This document shows positions 10,301 to 18,548 of a DNA stretch of 45,124 nt, piece by piece. The stretch comes from an uncultured Bacteroidota bacterium. GTDB lineage: Bacteria > Bacteroidota > Bacteroidia > Chitinophagales > Chitinophagaceae. Below the pieces are notes generated by a model, which was given only the letters and a program-made list of their open reading frames with translations, had not been told where the DNA came from and made no database searches. The first letter of the stretch is position 1. Each line of letters begins with the position of its first letter. Both the position numbers and the translations under genes were made by a program. The DNA lies in contig CAMLGR010000019.1 in assembly GCA_946479615.1 (NCBI GenBank), positions 1 through 45,124 of the forward strand, written 5' to 3'.

Positions 10301-10496
10301 ATATGGTGAAATTACCAGTCTCGTTAGTCGTAGTAACTGTATTCGTTCCTTTGATAGCTACTGTAGCACCGGACAAAGGCTCCCCGGTTGTTTTCCGTGT
10401 CACTTTACCTCTTACCTGTACATTCTGCGCCTGCGTTTCTCCCAAAAGACACAGCATGAAAAACAAGCCGAATAAAAATCTGATTTTAAATTTCAT
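7389..10496 (-). CDS. susC-like: SusC/RagA family TonB-dependent outer-membrane transporter
   Basis: 1035 residues. It has a cleaved signal peptide (ending GETQAQ), then a carboxypeptidase-D-regulatory-like domain (about 27-105, VRGKVTRKTTGEPLSGATV) and a plug domain opening with LSDVVVVGYGQQRRANVTGAI. The remainder, from about 240 to 1035, is the beta-barrel ending in Phe (FGVNVQF). No N-terminal sigma/anti-sigma signalling (STN) domain is visible, so regulation probably goes through the nearby HTH sensor. It should import oligosaccharides with the SusD partner using TonB energy. It lies 58 bp after the PKD-type lipoprotein gene, which is an unusual order because the accessory binding protein normally follows SusD. 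Confidence 0.96.
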   Translation of the reverse strand: MKFKIRFLFGLFFMLCLLGETQAQNVQVRGKVTRKTTGEPLSGATVAIKGTNTVTTTNETGNFTISLPAGGAVLSVSYAGMTVQELQVQSSGEVNFSLEESSSSTLSDVVVVGYGQQRRANVTGAISTVGTKALVQAPVADLSNALQGRVPGIITKQGSGEPGRDNAQIYIRGASTFAGSTDPLYVVDGIVRSFRDFSQLDANEVESISVLKDASSAAIFGVRGANGVVLVTTKRGKSGKINASYSFNYGFQKVTKLNNNLGSYEYAILLNEALYNDGASAPAYTNEEIEKFRLGNDPLYPNTNWQKLVMGGTAPQMQHNLSFSGGTDKAKYFASIGYFDQDGLYSSLNYKRYNVRLNLDLQVTSTTKVSMDISGRLEKRTAPTTSISSIFEHTLRNPPVIPAYYEGIGYAQTGYVNTLRAIDPAAGYNNTENNTILTNLQVEQQIPWVKGLSVKGVIAFDKRMNYGKVWNDNVYTYTKNLSTGNYDRSAYSPPSLSESYYQEYQTELQAHINYSNRFGKHGISALVLFLQQERPVNQFAAGRSGYEFSAFDILSQGPATSTTGSITETISGSKDRFALRSAAARVNYDYDNKYLFQASLRRDESENFAPSVRKGYFPAFSAGWLISNEKFFENLNLGSKLDYLKLKGSWGKLGNDGINGINRFYYLAQYNSVSNSYAFGGTSLPGLNPTASNPLVHWETSTKTDVGLEARFLKGLINMELDFFYENRYDILATRAAEIPAAYGGPLPAENLGKVSNKGVELTLSHFKALSSRLSYNVRGNFTYAKNEIIYAAQAANVPDAFKVNGHSIGSYYGYKAIGIIRDQATLNAYGKTTAFPIGLGDIMYEDINKDGKIDDNDRQYLTTGPTPQVVYGLEGGVNFMGIELNLFFQGATSVHQQLTQNAGFAFYNGGRVTSEWLDRWTPDNPNGKYPRLSTNASASTNNYQIPGGPAYGNGGNSFWIKDASYLRLKNIELAYTFKSSILQKIGASQLRVFATGQNLVTFTKLHNVDPEIRDATGWYYPVQAIYNFGVNVQF

Positions 10497-10554
10497 ATGC
10501 AGCGTTTTAATTTGATACTATCTGAATAATTTTTTCATTATTGATATACTGATC

Positions 10555-11361
10555 TTACTGAGCAATGAACTTGAACTGGTGAACCGTTTCAGCAGGTGTT
10601 CCTGACCGGAGCACCATTGTCGTAGCGGTTATTGAAATGATGCGGTAGTTATTCGATGAAACATCAGTAACACCAATAAAATAAGGAAGTACAGCACCCG
10701 GTAAAGTAATAGATGCAATACCGGCACCTGTAGCAGGCGGACGCGGATCGAATGTATAACTTACATTACTATAGCTTCTGTCTGTACTGCAGGTATAATT
10801 CGGAGCGAGATTACCGGCATTGAAAGTAGCACCATTGGCATTATAACTTACTTTGAGATTGGTGCCAAACGTGTATACGTCATCCTTCTGGCAATCTGCC
10901 AATGCACCGCCACCAAAATAAGCGGCCGGGTTAGCATCGGTACCTACGATAATAGCACCATCGGCAGGATCGAGCTTCCAGCTTTTTGCAGTGAACAACT
11001 GGAATTTTGGATCATTGGGAAGATCGTCAATGGTTACTGTTACTGGTTGGGAAGTCGTATCATAACCACCTCTTCCGTAAGCGCGCAATTTGACACGGAA
11101 GTTTCCGCTTAAAGGAAAATAAGCAGTATCCATCGCTTTTCCTTTTGCAAAGACACCGTTTCCTTTATCCCACATAAAACCAAATGCATTTTGCGAGGTG
11201 CTTTGCAGGGCAAATGTGTTGATCTTGCCTGCAACCGGGGTTACAGTAAAAGAAGCTTTTGCCGGTGTGCCCAGGTCTTTGGCCGATTCGGGCCTGCAAC
11301 CTGCAAGAACCAGCAGCATAGCAATCGTAATGGTGAGAAATGAATTCATTTGAGTTCTCAT
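10555..11361 (-). CDS. PKD-type surface lipoprotein, first gene of the SusCD operon
   Basis: 268 residues (or 264 from M5). The signal peptide ends LVLAGC, a canonical lipobox. Residues about 35-110 look like a PKD/Ig fold (ASFTVTPVAGK, FGFMWDKGNG, YFPLSGNFRVKLRAYGRGGYDTTSQPVTV). The remaining 150 residues begin with KSWKLDPADGA and are beta-rich, as in lipocalin-like or SusE/F-like accessory domains. I do not recognise a named family for that half. By position it is probably a surface glycan-binding protein of this locus. It is the promoter-proximal gene of the leftward operon, with the sensor gene diverging 394 bp away. Confidence 0.75.
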   Translation of the reverse strand: MRTQMNSFLTITIAMLLVLAGCRPESAKDLGTPAKASFTVTPVAGKINTFALQSTSQNAFGFMWDKGNGVFAKGKAMDTAYFPLSGNFRVKLRAYGRGGYDTTSQPVTVTIDDLPNDPKFQLFTAKSWKLDPADGAIIVGTDANPAAYFGGGALADCQKDDVYTFGTNLKVSYNANGATFNAGNLAPNYTCSTDRSYSNVSYTFDPRPPATGAGIASITLPGAVLPYFIGVTDVSSNNYRIISITATTMVLRSGTPAETVHQFKFIAQ

Positions 11362-11663
11362 TGTTTAAAATTTCATTTTAAAAAGTTGATGCAGCAATTG
11401 AATTAAGACGAAATGGCAGTCGTCAGAGCCAAATCAATAGAAGAGAAACTAGTCAGAAAGAGAAAATTCAGGTTTGGGAACCGGCCAATGTTTAGGATAA
11501 ACGTTGGCATTAAAGCCATTTTGGAATGGCATAGCGCTAAGCAATTCGTTTTTAAATTTCATACACAAACAAGTTTATTTTGGTTACTCTTGGTCTCCCC
11601 GATCCGGGGTATACTATGGCAATCTAAAAGTAAATGAGTAGTCTCCCCAGAAAAAATATTTCA

Positions 11664-11681
11664 CCACATCCCTACTACTTC
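11664..11681 (+). promoter_or_regulatory. Candidate operator A (CTACWTC direct repeat)
   Basis: The site reads CCACATCCCTACTACTTC. It matches operator C at 15 of 18 positions. Two CTACWTC-like half-sites start 11 bp apart, about one helical turn. It lies 75 bp before the sensor start and 303 bp before the SusCD operon's first start codon. Confidence 0.5.
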
Positions 11682-11715
11682 CGTAGAAAAAACCATTACT
11701 TTTAAGCTCATTTCA

Positions 11716-11733
11716 CTACATCTGGACTACATC
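11716..11733 (+). promoter_or_regulatory. Candidate operator B (CTACWTC direct repeat)
   Basis: The site reads CTACATCTGGACTACATC. It matches operator C at 16 of 18 positions and starts 52 bp from copy A, close to five helical turns. It ends only 22 bp before the sensor ATG, so binding there could repress the sensor's own gene as well as act on the divergent operon. Confidence 0.55.
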
Positions 11734-11755
11734 TATGTGAAAGAACACCTATAAT

Positions 11756-14689
11756 ATGCTTTGCCGTTTTCTGCTTGTGATTATTTTGTTTGTACTACCG
11801 CGTGGATTGTTCTGTCAATCCTATATCGGCCTGCGGGAGATCATTAACTACGAAAAACAGCAATATAATGCCGGTTCCCAAAGCTGGGGAATCAGGCAGG
11901 ACACCCAGGGCAGGGTGTATTTTGCCAACAATGAAGGATTGCTCAGCTTCGATGGCATCTACTGGAAACTATACCCCCTCCCCAACAAAACAATTGTCAG
12001 GTCATTGGAATTTGGAAGTGATAATCGTATATATATAGGTGGCCAGGATGAGATCGGCTACTTCTCGCCGGATAAAAATGGCAAACTGACATACACCTCT
12101 TTGATCGACCTGCTGCCGGATAGCGACAGGAATTTTGCCGATATATGGGATATTGTAAGTTATGGTAAAAGTGTGTTCTTTCGATCCAATAACCGCATTT
12201 TTCAGTACAGGGATGATAAAATGGCCGTTTACAGGCCTTCCTCTGCCTGGATATTTATCGGCATCTGCAGCGGTAAACTGATCGCGCAGGACGATCAGAA
12301 AGGATTGATTGAATTCAAAGATGGCAACTGGTCGCCTTATATCGATAAAAAATCCATGCCCGCCGATTTTGATATCACCGATGTCGCTTCATTTGGCACC
12401 GATTCCTGCCTCCTGATCACAAGTAAGAACGGAATGTATATGCTGAACGGCGGAAAACTATCTTCTTTTACCTTATCAGGCATGCCCATAGATCCCTTGC
12501 AGACCTTCTCGGCCGTTTGCAAAACAGATGAGGATCATTTTATCGTAGGTACATATACCAATGGCTTTTATCTTATTGACAGGAACGGTATCGTTATTGA
12601 AAATTTTTCAAAGAAGGAAGGATTGCAGAACAGTAATGTCAGGAGCCTGTTCAGCGATAAAAATCATAATATCTGGCTGGGACTTGATAATGGCATCGAC
12701 TTTATTGCTTTTAACAACGCCATCAAGCATATCAACCCGGCTATTATGAATGATGGAGCCGGGTACGCCGTCACCATGTATAATAATTACCTGTATTTTG
12801 GTTTATCCAATGGTATTTACGAACTGCCCTTGTCAGATACCCGCGATCTCAGCTATACAAAAAGCAATTTCAGGGTAGTCAGTGGCGGACAAACCTGGGG
12901 GCTTTCTGTCATTAATAACAATCTTCTTGCTGGTAAGGATGATGGATTCATGCTGATAAAAGATGGAAAAGTGATCCCTGTTTCCAAAGAAACGGGCTAC
13001 TGGACTTTCCAATCATTACAGAATCTGCAATCCACGCAAATTGTTGCCGGTAATTATCATGGTCTCCGTTTGTATGAAACAAAAGATAATACCTATTATG
13101 AAAAAGGGAGTATCAGCAACTTTACTGAATCTGCTCGATATCTGGTTATTGATAATAATAATACCATTTGGGTATCGCATCCCTACCGCGGCGTGTATAA
13201 GATTCAATTAACACCAGGCAATGGATATTCAGTAAAACTATATGCCGCGGAGAATGGGCTTCCTTCCTCCCAACGTAACCACGTATACAAAGTAAAGAAC
13301 CGGGTTGTAGTAGCTACGGAAAAAGGTGTGTACGAATATAACAGCCGTACCGATGCATTTGAGTTCTCAGCTTATTTCAAAGATATTTTTGGAGACCGGA
13401 GTGTGCGGTATCTCAAAGAAGATCCTGGTGGCAATATCTGGTTCATCCAGGAAAAAGCGATCGGCGTAGCTGATTTTTCAACGATAAAGCCATCTATCAT
13501 TTATTTACCTGAACTGAGCGGTAAAGTATTAAGTGGGTTTGAAAATATATACCCGGTAAATGACAACAATATATTTGTGGGAGGCCAGAAAGGCTTTTAT
13601 CACATCAATTTTGAAAAATACCGGCAGAATAATCATCCGTTGAATGTCTATATCCGCACAGTACGGGCAATCGGTAAAGCAGATAGTTTGCTTTTCGGAG
13701 GATATTTCGGAAACGTGAATGAAAATAAAACACAGGCAAAAAACGATATTCCTTCCATCAGTCATCAATGGAACTCGTTTCATATTGAATATTCTTCGCC
13801 GCTGTTTGAACAGCAATCGAATATTGAATACAGTTATTACCTTGATGGGTTTGACAAGGATTGGTCAGACTGGTCAAAAAAAACAGAGAAGGAATATACC
13901 AATCTACCGGCAGGTTCTTATAGTTTCCAGGTAAAGGCAAGGAATAACCTGCGAAATGAATCGACGATCAACAGTTATTCTTTTACCGTATTACCACCCT
14001 GGTACCAGACGATCTGGGCGTATATTCTTTACCTGTTGTTATTCATTTTCCTGGCATATCGTCTCTATAGAAAGCAACAGAAGAAATTATTGAGAGAGCG
14101 TCAAAAGCACCAGGAAGAACAAAAGAAAACAGCCTACCTGCACCAGCTCGAGCTTGAAAAAGCGGAGAAAGAAGTGGTGAAACTCAGGAATGAAAAGCTG
14201 GAAACAGAAATTGAGTTTAAAAATTCGGAGCTGGCTTCTACTGCCATGCACCTGGTACAGAAAGAAGAATTCTTATTAAAGATCAAGGACGAATTACAGC
14301 ACCTGAACAAGCCGGGGAATGACAAAGCTGATCCCACCGATCTGAAAAAGATCCTGCGTATCCTTTCGGAAGAAGAAAAACTGAACGAGGAATGGGAACA
14401 GTTTTCCGTGCACTTCAACAAGGTGCACAGCGATTTTCTTATCCGTCTCAAAGAAAAATATCCCACGCTTAAACCGCATGAACTGAAACTTTGCGCTTAT
14501 CTGCGAATGAATCTTTCCAGCAAAGAGATCGCACAACTGATGAGCATTTCGGTAAGAGGTGTAGAGATCAGCCGGTATCGCCTGAGAAAGAAATTTGAGA
14601 TCCCGACAGAAACCAATCTCTTCCAGTTCCTGTTTGATCTACAGAAAGATAATTTTAACGGCCAGGAAAACGGCACTCCCACGGCCTGA
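11756..14689 (+). CDS. Membrane one-component sensor: propeller, triple-Tyr domain, LuxR-type HTH
   Basis: 977 residues. The signal peptide ends RGLFCQ. Residues about 22-650 form propeller repeats of the Reg_prop type (GIRQDTQGRVYFANNEGLLSF, LFSDKNHNIWLGLDNGIDF). A triple-tyrosine (Y_Y_Y) Ig-like domain follows at about 680-750 (DGFDKDWSDWS, LPAGSYSFQVKARN). One membrane helix lies at about 752-771, then a long charged coiled coil (772-870) and a C-terminal LuxR/GerE-like HTH at about 905-946 (LKPHELKLCAYLRMNLSSKE, then SRYRLRKKF). There is no kinase or receiver domain, so sensing outside and DNA binding inside sit in one chain, unlike the classical hybrid two-component systems of Bacteroides. 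It diverges from the SusCD operon and is followed 149 bp later by the beta-helix gene, so it most likely controls both. Ligand identity is inference. Confidence 0.9.
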   Translation: MLCRFLLVIILFVLPRGLFCQSYIGLREIINYEKQQYNAGSQSWGIRQDTQGRVYFANNEGLLSFDGIYWKLYPLPNKTIVRSLEFGSDNRIYIGGQDEIGYFSPDKNGKLTYTSLIDLLPDSDRNFADIWDIVSYGKSVFFRSNNRIFQYRDDKMAVYRPSSAWIFIGICSGKLIAQDDQKGLIEFKDGNWSPYIDKKSMPADFDITDVASFGTDSCLLITSKNGMYMLNGGKLSSFTLSGMPIDPLQTFSAVCKTDEDHFIVGTYTNGFYLIDRNGIVIENFSKKEGLQNSNVRSLFSDKNHNIWLGLDNGIDFIAFNNAIKHINPAIMNDGAGYAVTMYNNYLYFGLSNGIYELPLSDTRDLSYTKSNFRVVSGGQTWGLSVINNNLLAGKDDGFMLIKDGKVIPVSKETGYWTFQSLQNLQSTQIVAGNYHGLRLYETKDNTYYEKGSISNFTESARYLVIDNNNTIWVSHPYRGVYKIQLTPGNGYSVKLYAAENGLPSSQRNHVYKVKNRVVVATEKGVYEYNSRTDAFEFSAYFKDIFGDRSVRYLKEDPGGNIWFIQEKAIGVADFSTIKPSIIYLPELSGKVLSGFENIYPVNDNNIFVGGQKGFYHINFEKYRQNNHPLNVYIRTVRAIGKADSLLFGGYFGNVNENKTQAKNDIPSISHQWNSFHIEYSSPLFEQQSNIEYSYYLDGFDKDWSDWSKKTEKEYTNLPAGSYSFQVKARNNLRNESTINSYSFTVLPPWYQTIWAYILYLLLFIFLAYRLYRKQQKKLLRERQKHQEEQKKTAYLHQLELEKAEKEVVKLRNEKLETEIEFKNSELASTAMHLVQKEEFLLKIKDELQHLNKPGNDKADPTDLKKILRILSEEEKLNEEWEQFSVHFNKVHSDFLIRLKEKYPTLKPHELKLCAYLRMNLSSKEIAQLMSISVRGVEISRYRLRKKFEIPTETNLFQFLFDLQKDNFNGQENGTPTA

Positions 14690-14745
14690 TATCATACAGC
14701 ATTACTACGTCAATCTCTTAAAGTGACCCGTTAAGCCTGTTTTTG

Positions 14746-14763
14746 CTACATCTGTACTACTTC
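14746..14763 (+). promoter_or_regulatory. Candidate operator C (CTACWTC direct repeat)
   Basis: The site reads CTACATCTGTACTACTTC, 75 bp before the beta-helix gene's ATG. Like copy B it is preceded 8-9 bp upstream by TTAAGC. A weak -7-like TAGCTTTT at 14777 would put the operator over the -33 region, as expected for an activator site. Confidence 0.55.
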
Positions 14764-14838
14764 AGCGGGATAATAATAGCTTTTTATTAGACAGGTTTTC
14801 CTGTTCATAAATAAATTGCTGCTATTAATTGCTGTCAT

Positions 14839-17800
14839 ATGAAATCACGATTATTATTTTCCTGTCTTCTTATTTCGTTGCATCTCCCTGTTATTTCTTA
14901 TTCACAAACGAAACCTGTCAAAAGTATTTCCTTTTACCCCGAAAAACCTGTCGATACCGCGGCGATATATTTTCTGCCCGAAAATTTCCCGATCAAAGCC
15001 GATGGGATGACTGATATATCGGATGCCTTGCAACAGGCCATTGCTTCTGCAAAAACAAAGAACAATTTTGGCATTGTCTTTATTCCAGAGGGCAAATATA
15101 TTATCAGCAAAACGATTTACATTCCCCAGGCTATCCGCGTAATCGGCTATGGCAAAACCCGTCCCGAGATCATTCTGAAAAAAAATGCACCGGGTTTCCA
15201 GGAGGCAGATTCAGCGGATAAAGGAAAAGCTAAATATATGTTCTGGTTTACGAGCAGTATTCCGCAGGCCGGCCAACCCGTTCGCGATGCAGGTGCGGGT
15301 ACATTCTATAGCGCTTTATCCAATGTGGACCTGAGAATAGAAGCAGGCAATCCGGCGGCAGTGGCATTACGAACCCATTTTGCCCAGCATAGTTTTATAT
15401 CCCATACAGATATTCATATCGGTAGCGGTAAAGCCGGGATCTTCGATGTAGGAAATGAAATGGAAGATGTGAGATTCTTTGGCGGTGATTATGGTATTTA
15501 TACAACCAAGCCTTCTCCGGGCTGGCCATTCATGATGATCGATACTTATTTCGAAGGGCAACGCAAAGCTGCGATACAAACACAGGAGGCAGGGTTGACT
15601 ATTGTGCGGATGCGGGTAAAGAATGTACCGGTTGTTATTGATATCAACCCACATTTTTATGAAAAACTTTTTATAGAAGATTCACAGTTTGACAATATCA
15701 GCGGACCGGCCATCATCATCAGCGATGAATACAATGCACATAGTCAAACTAACCTGCGTAATATTGATTGCCGTAAAGTACCGGTATTGATCCAATTCAG
15801 GCAAAGCAATCAACAAGTAACAGTCAGCGGCGCCATCTATAAGATAAAAACACTCACACATGGCAACCAGTTGGATGAAGTTGCAGCCGAGCCAGAAATA
15901 AAACTGACAAAAGACATACAATCATTAAATGCTTTTCCTGCACCGGTTGCCAGCAATATTCCTGCATTGCCTGCTATGTCTGCATGGGTGAATATAAAAA
16001 CAGTGGGTGCTGCAGGTGATGGCAAAACAGATGATACCAAAGCCATCCAGGATGCAATTGCCAAATACCAGGTGATCTATGTACCGCAGGGCTGGTACCG
16101 TGTCAGTGAAACGATTAAATTAAAACCCAATACGGTATTGATAGGTCTCAACCCTATCGCTACGCAATTTTTCATCGCAGATAATACAGAAACATTTGGT
16201 GGATTTGGCGCACCGAAACCTTTACTGGAAACATCCAACGGTGGCACTGCTATTGTTACGGGTATCGGCCTGGATGCAGGCGGTTCGAATGCCCGTGCAG
16301 TGGGTTGCAAATGGATGGCAGGTGCGGGATCTTATATGAATGATGTGAAATTCATAGGCGGCCATGGTACAATGACAAAAGATGGTTCGCGTGTGCCTAC
16401 CTACAATGCAACCCGCACAGGTGATGGCAATCCTGACCGGAGATGGGATTCGCAGTACTGGAGCCTTTGGATCACCAATAATGGTGGAGGTATTTTCAAA
16501 GATATATGGACAGCCAGCCCCTACGCCGCGGCTGGTCTTTATATCTCCAATACATCTACCAAAGGGATCATTTATGCCATGTCGTCCGAACATCATGTAC
16601 GCAATGAAGTGAAACTGAATAATGTTTCCAACTGGGATATTTATGCGTTGCAACTGGAAGAAGAAGTAGCAGAGAGCTGGAATTGCCAGCCTCTTGAAAT
16701 TGAAAACAGTAACAAAGTTGATTTTGCGAACCTTTATTTATTCCGTGTTATCTGGTTAGTTAATCCTTATCCTTATGCCATTAAAACAAGCAACTCCCGT
16801 GATATTGAATTTTTAAACATTCACAATTTCACACAGGTAAAATATACGATCGATAATACGTTGTTTGATATGGATAGCAAAACAGAGGTAAGACCCTGGC
16901 AAATAGCAAGATTATATCTATCAGGAAATGCCCTGCAACCGCAACCGGGAAAAACGCCGGTTGTAACAACAGGTAAACTGGACAAACTGGCCGGTGGTTT
17001 TGAATTTGCAGATGCAATTTGTAAAGACAGCAAGGGAAATATTTATTTCTGCGATTCCAGGTGGATGCGGATTTATAAATGGTCGGTAGAGAGTAATAAA
17101 CTGAGCCTTGTCACCAATATGCCCTGGAAGCCACTGTCACTCGCCTGTGATACGAAAGATAATTTACTGGTCATAACAGAATACACGCCGGTAAAAGGAG
17201 CTACTATCAATGGTAAAAAGGAAGTTTACACTAAACCTGACGATGCAAAAGGCACTTCATATGGGGTATGGTATAATACAGGATCAACGGTGAAAGTGTA
17301 TTCGATCGATCCACAACAACCGGAAGAAACCTTGCAGGAACTTTTTCCTGTTCCGTCTACTAATATAACACAGGTATACAAATGCCTGTATCCCGCTAAC
17401 CGATGGCGTGATAATAGTGATTATTTATCGATCACGGTAAAAAAACCTCTGCAATATTACCCGGCGCCGGATGGCGTTACTTATATCCCGGTGACATACG
17501 ATCTGATCAGGAGCAATTCCCTGCTGGAAGCATTCCCAGGCAAACCATTCTATGCTGCTGATGAGTATAATAAAAGAATAGTGATGTTTACGGTTGGCAA
17601 TGATGGCTCTTTAGGTAATGCCAGGATATTTGCAGAAAAAGGAGAATACAATATCGCTGCTGATAAAGCAGGAAATATTTATATTCCCGATGGACAAATT
17701 TATGTATATAATAATGCTGGAAAACTTATTGACGAAATCAAAACACCGGAACGACCTGCCACCATCATTATAGCCGGGAAAGAAAATAAAACGCTTTTCA

Positions 17801-17841
17801 TTACAGCACGAACATCATTATATAGTATTGAGCTAAAATAA
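14839..17841 (+). CDS. Secreted double beta-helix (GH55-like / pectate-lyase-3) protein with C-terminal propeller
   Basis: 1000 residues with a cleaved signal peptide (ending VISYSQ). Two successive right-handed beta-helix modules start with the typical pectate_lyase_3 signature: NFPIKADGMTDISDALQQAI (about 49-68) and IKTVGAAGDGKTDDTKAIQDAI (about 387-408). Two such helices in tandem are the layout of GH55 exo-beta-1,3-glucanases. From about 725 the sequence changes to NHL/SMP-30-like propeller repeats (FADAICKDSKGNIYFCD, NIAADKAGNIYIPDG). GH55 activity is inferred from architecture plus the neighbouring GH16 enzymes; I cannot confirm catalytic residues, and a polysaccharide lyase remains possible. 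The gene has operator C in its leader and ends 12 bp from a convergent gene. There is no T9SS sorting domain, so it is probably periplasmic or secreted another way. Confidence 0.8.
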   Translation: MKSRLLFSCLLISLHLPVISYSQTKPVKSISFYPEKPVDTAAIYFLPENFPIKADGMTDISDALQQAIASAKTKNNFGIVFIPEGKYIISKTIYIPQAIRVIGYGKTRPEIILKKNAPGFQEADSADKGKAKYMFWFTSSIPQAGQPVRDAGAGTFYSALSNVDLRIEAGNPAAVALRTHFAQHSFISHTDIHIGSGKAGIFDVGNEMEDVRFFGGDYGIYTTKPSPGWPFMMIDTYFEGQRKAAIQTQEAGLTIVRMRVKNVPVVIDINPHFYEKLFIEDSQFDNISGPAIIISDEYNAHSQTNLRNIDCRKVPVLIQFRQSNQQVTVSGAIYKIKTLTHGNQLDEVAAEPEIKLTKDIQSLNAFPAPVASNIPALPAMSAWVNIKTVGAAGDGKTDDTKAIQDAIAKYQVIYVPQGWYRVSETIKLKPNTVLIGLNPIATQFFIADNTETFGGFGAPKPLLETSNGGTAIVTGIGLDAGGSNARAVGCKWMAGAGSYMNDVKFIGGHGTMTKDGSRVPTYNATRTGDGNPDRRWDSQYWSLWITNNGGGIFKDIWTASPYAAAGLYISNTSTKGIIYAMSSEHHVRNEVKLNNVSNWDIYALQLEEEVAESWNCQPLEIENSNKVDFANLYLFRVIWLVNPYPYAIKTSNSRDIEFLNIHNFTQVKYTIDNTLFDMDSKTEVRPWQIARLYLSGNALQPQPGKTPVVTTGKLDKLAGGFEFADAICKDSKGNIYFCDSRWMRIYKWSVESNKLSLVTNMPWKPLSLACDTKDNLLVITEYTPVKGATINGKKEVYTKPDDAKGTSYGVWYNTGSTVKVYSIDPQQPEETLQELFPVPSTNITQVYKCLYPANRWRDNSDYLSITVKKPLQYYPAPDGVTYIPVTYDLIRSNSLLEAFPGKPFYAADEYNKRIVMFTVGNDGSLGNARIFAEKGEYNIAADKAGNIYIPDGQIYVYNNAGKLIDEIKTPERPATIIIAGKENKTLFITARTSLYSIELK

Positions 17842-17853
17842 TTCCGGAAGAAT

Positions 17854-18408
17854 TTATCCTGTTGCATCAAGACAGGCATCCCGTAACAGTTTCATATGCG
17901 TTAGTCCCTTTTGCCGCGCAAATTCAATATTGCGTTGAGGTATTCCTTCAGGATTGGGGAAATGAGCAAGTGCTTCGGTGATACCTGCTTCTCTTAATAA
18001 ATGTATCATTGGATAAATGGACCGGTTTGTATAGTTAGCCGCATCATCCGGAACAGTCCCTTCGAAAAGATAATCAGGATGAAAACTGGCAACCTGGTAA
18101 ACTCCTTCTTTTCCCTGTTGCTGAAGAAACTTCTCTGTTTTTGAAATAATGCCCAGGTAATCCCTGAATGCGGGAAATAAACCGGGCAGGATAATAATTG
18201 TAGTAGCAATATTTTCATCATTGTCGAGGCGCTCGCATTCGGAAGCTACCACTTGCAATACATCCGTTTGTTTACCCGAGCGAAGCACCTGGAAATGGAT
18301 GCTCCCGCGTTTTACTTCCCGGGCGGCAAAAGGGCAGAAATTACAACCTATTACCACTTTATTGATCCACGCTTTTGTCTGCGCAATAATATTTTCGTCT
18401 GTGATCAT
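17854..18408 (-). CDS. DUF1415 family protein
   Basis: 184 residues from the ATG at 18408. A TTG start at 18438 is possible but adds ten residues lacking family character. The N-terminus MITDENIIAQTKAWINKVVI and the motif GCNFCPFAAREV are typical of DUF1415, as are SFHPDYLFEG and the conserved NRSIYPMIHLLRE. The function is unknown in the family; the conserved Cys/His pattern could bind metal, which is speculation. The gene is convergent with the beta-helix gene and only 12 bp apart, with no terminator visible between them. It looks like a single-gene transcription unit. Confidence 0.85.
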   Translation of the reverse strand: MITDENIIAQTKAWINKVVIGCNFCPFAAREVKRGSIHFQVLRSGKQTDVLQVVASECERLDNDENIATTIIILPGLFPAFRDYLGIISKTEKFLQQQGKEGVYQVASFHPDYLFEGTVPDDAANYTNRSIYPMIHLLREAGITEALAHFPNPEGIPQRNIEFARQKGLTHMKLLRDACLDATG

Positions 18409-18548
18409 GTTGGTTTTTAAAGAAATAAATATAGCCAAACCAGCGAACCGCCTGATTATCCTTCTATAAGAGCGCTTCCGGGCATTCTATCGAAAAGGCT
18501 TTTATTTATAAGTTTTTCTTTCTATTTTGTTTGACCTAATCCAACCCA

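Larger units (their letters stand above)
11362..11755. promoter_or_regulatory. Divergent control region between SusCD operon and sensor gene
   Basis: 394 bp without a convincing gene. It holds two copies of the CTACATC-type direct repeat (11664-11681 and 11716-11733) and a short GC hairpin CCCCG-ATC-CGGGG at 11597-11609. I could not find a good TTTG/TAnnTTTG promoter for either direction, which fits activator-dependent promoters. A 74-codon frame at 11413-11637 shows no protein features and is not called. Confidence 0.55.

Noticed and set aside
11597..11609. Short palindrome CCCCG-ATC-CGGGG as a terminator
   Set aside because: The stem is only 5 bp with a 3-nt loop and no T-run follows on either strand.
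11413..11637. 74-codon frame in the divergent control region
   Set aside because: No protein features, basic random-looking composition, and it overlaps the region expected to hold promoters.
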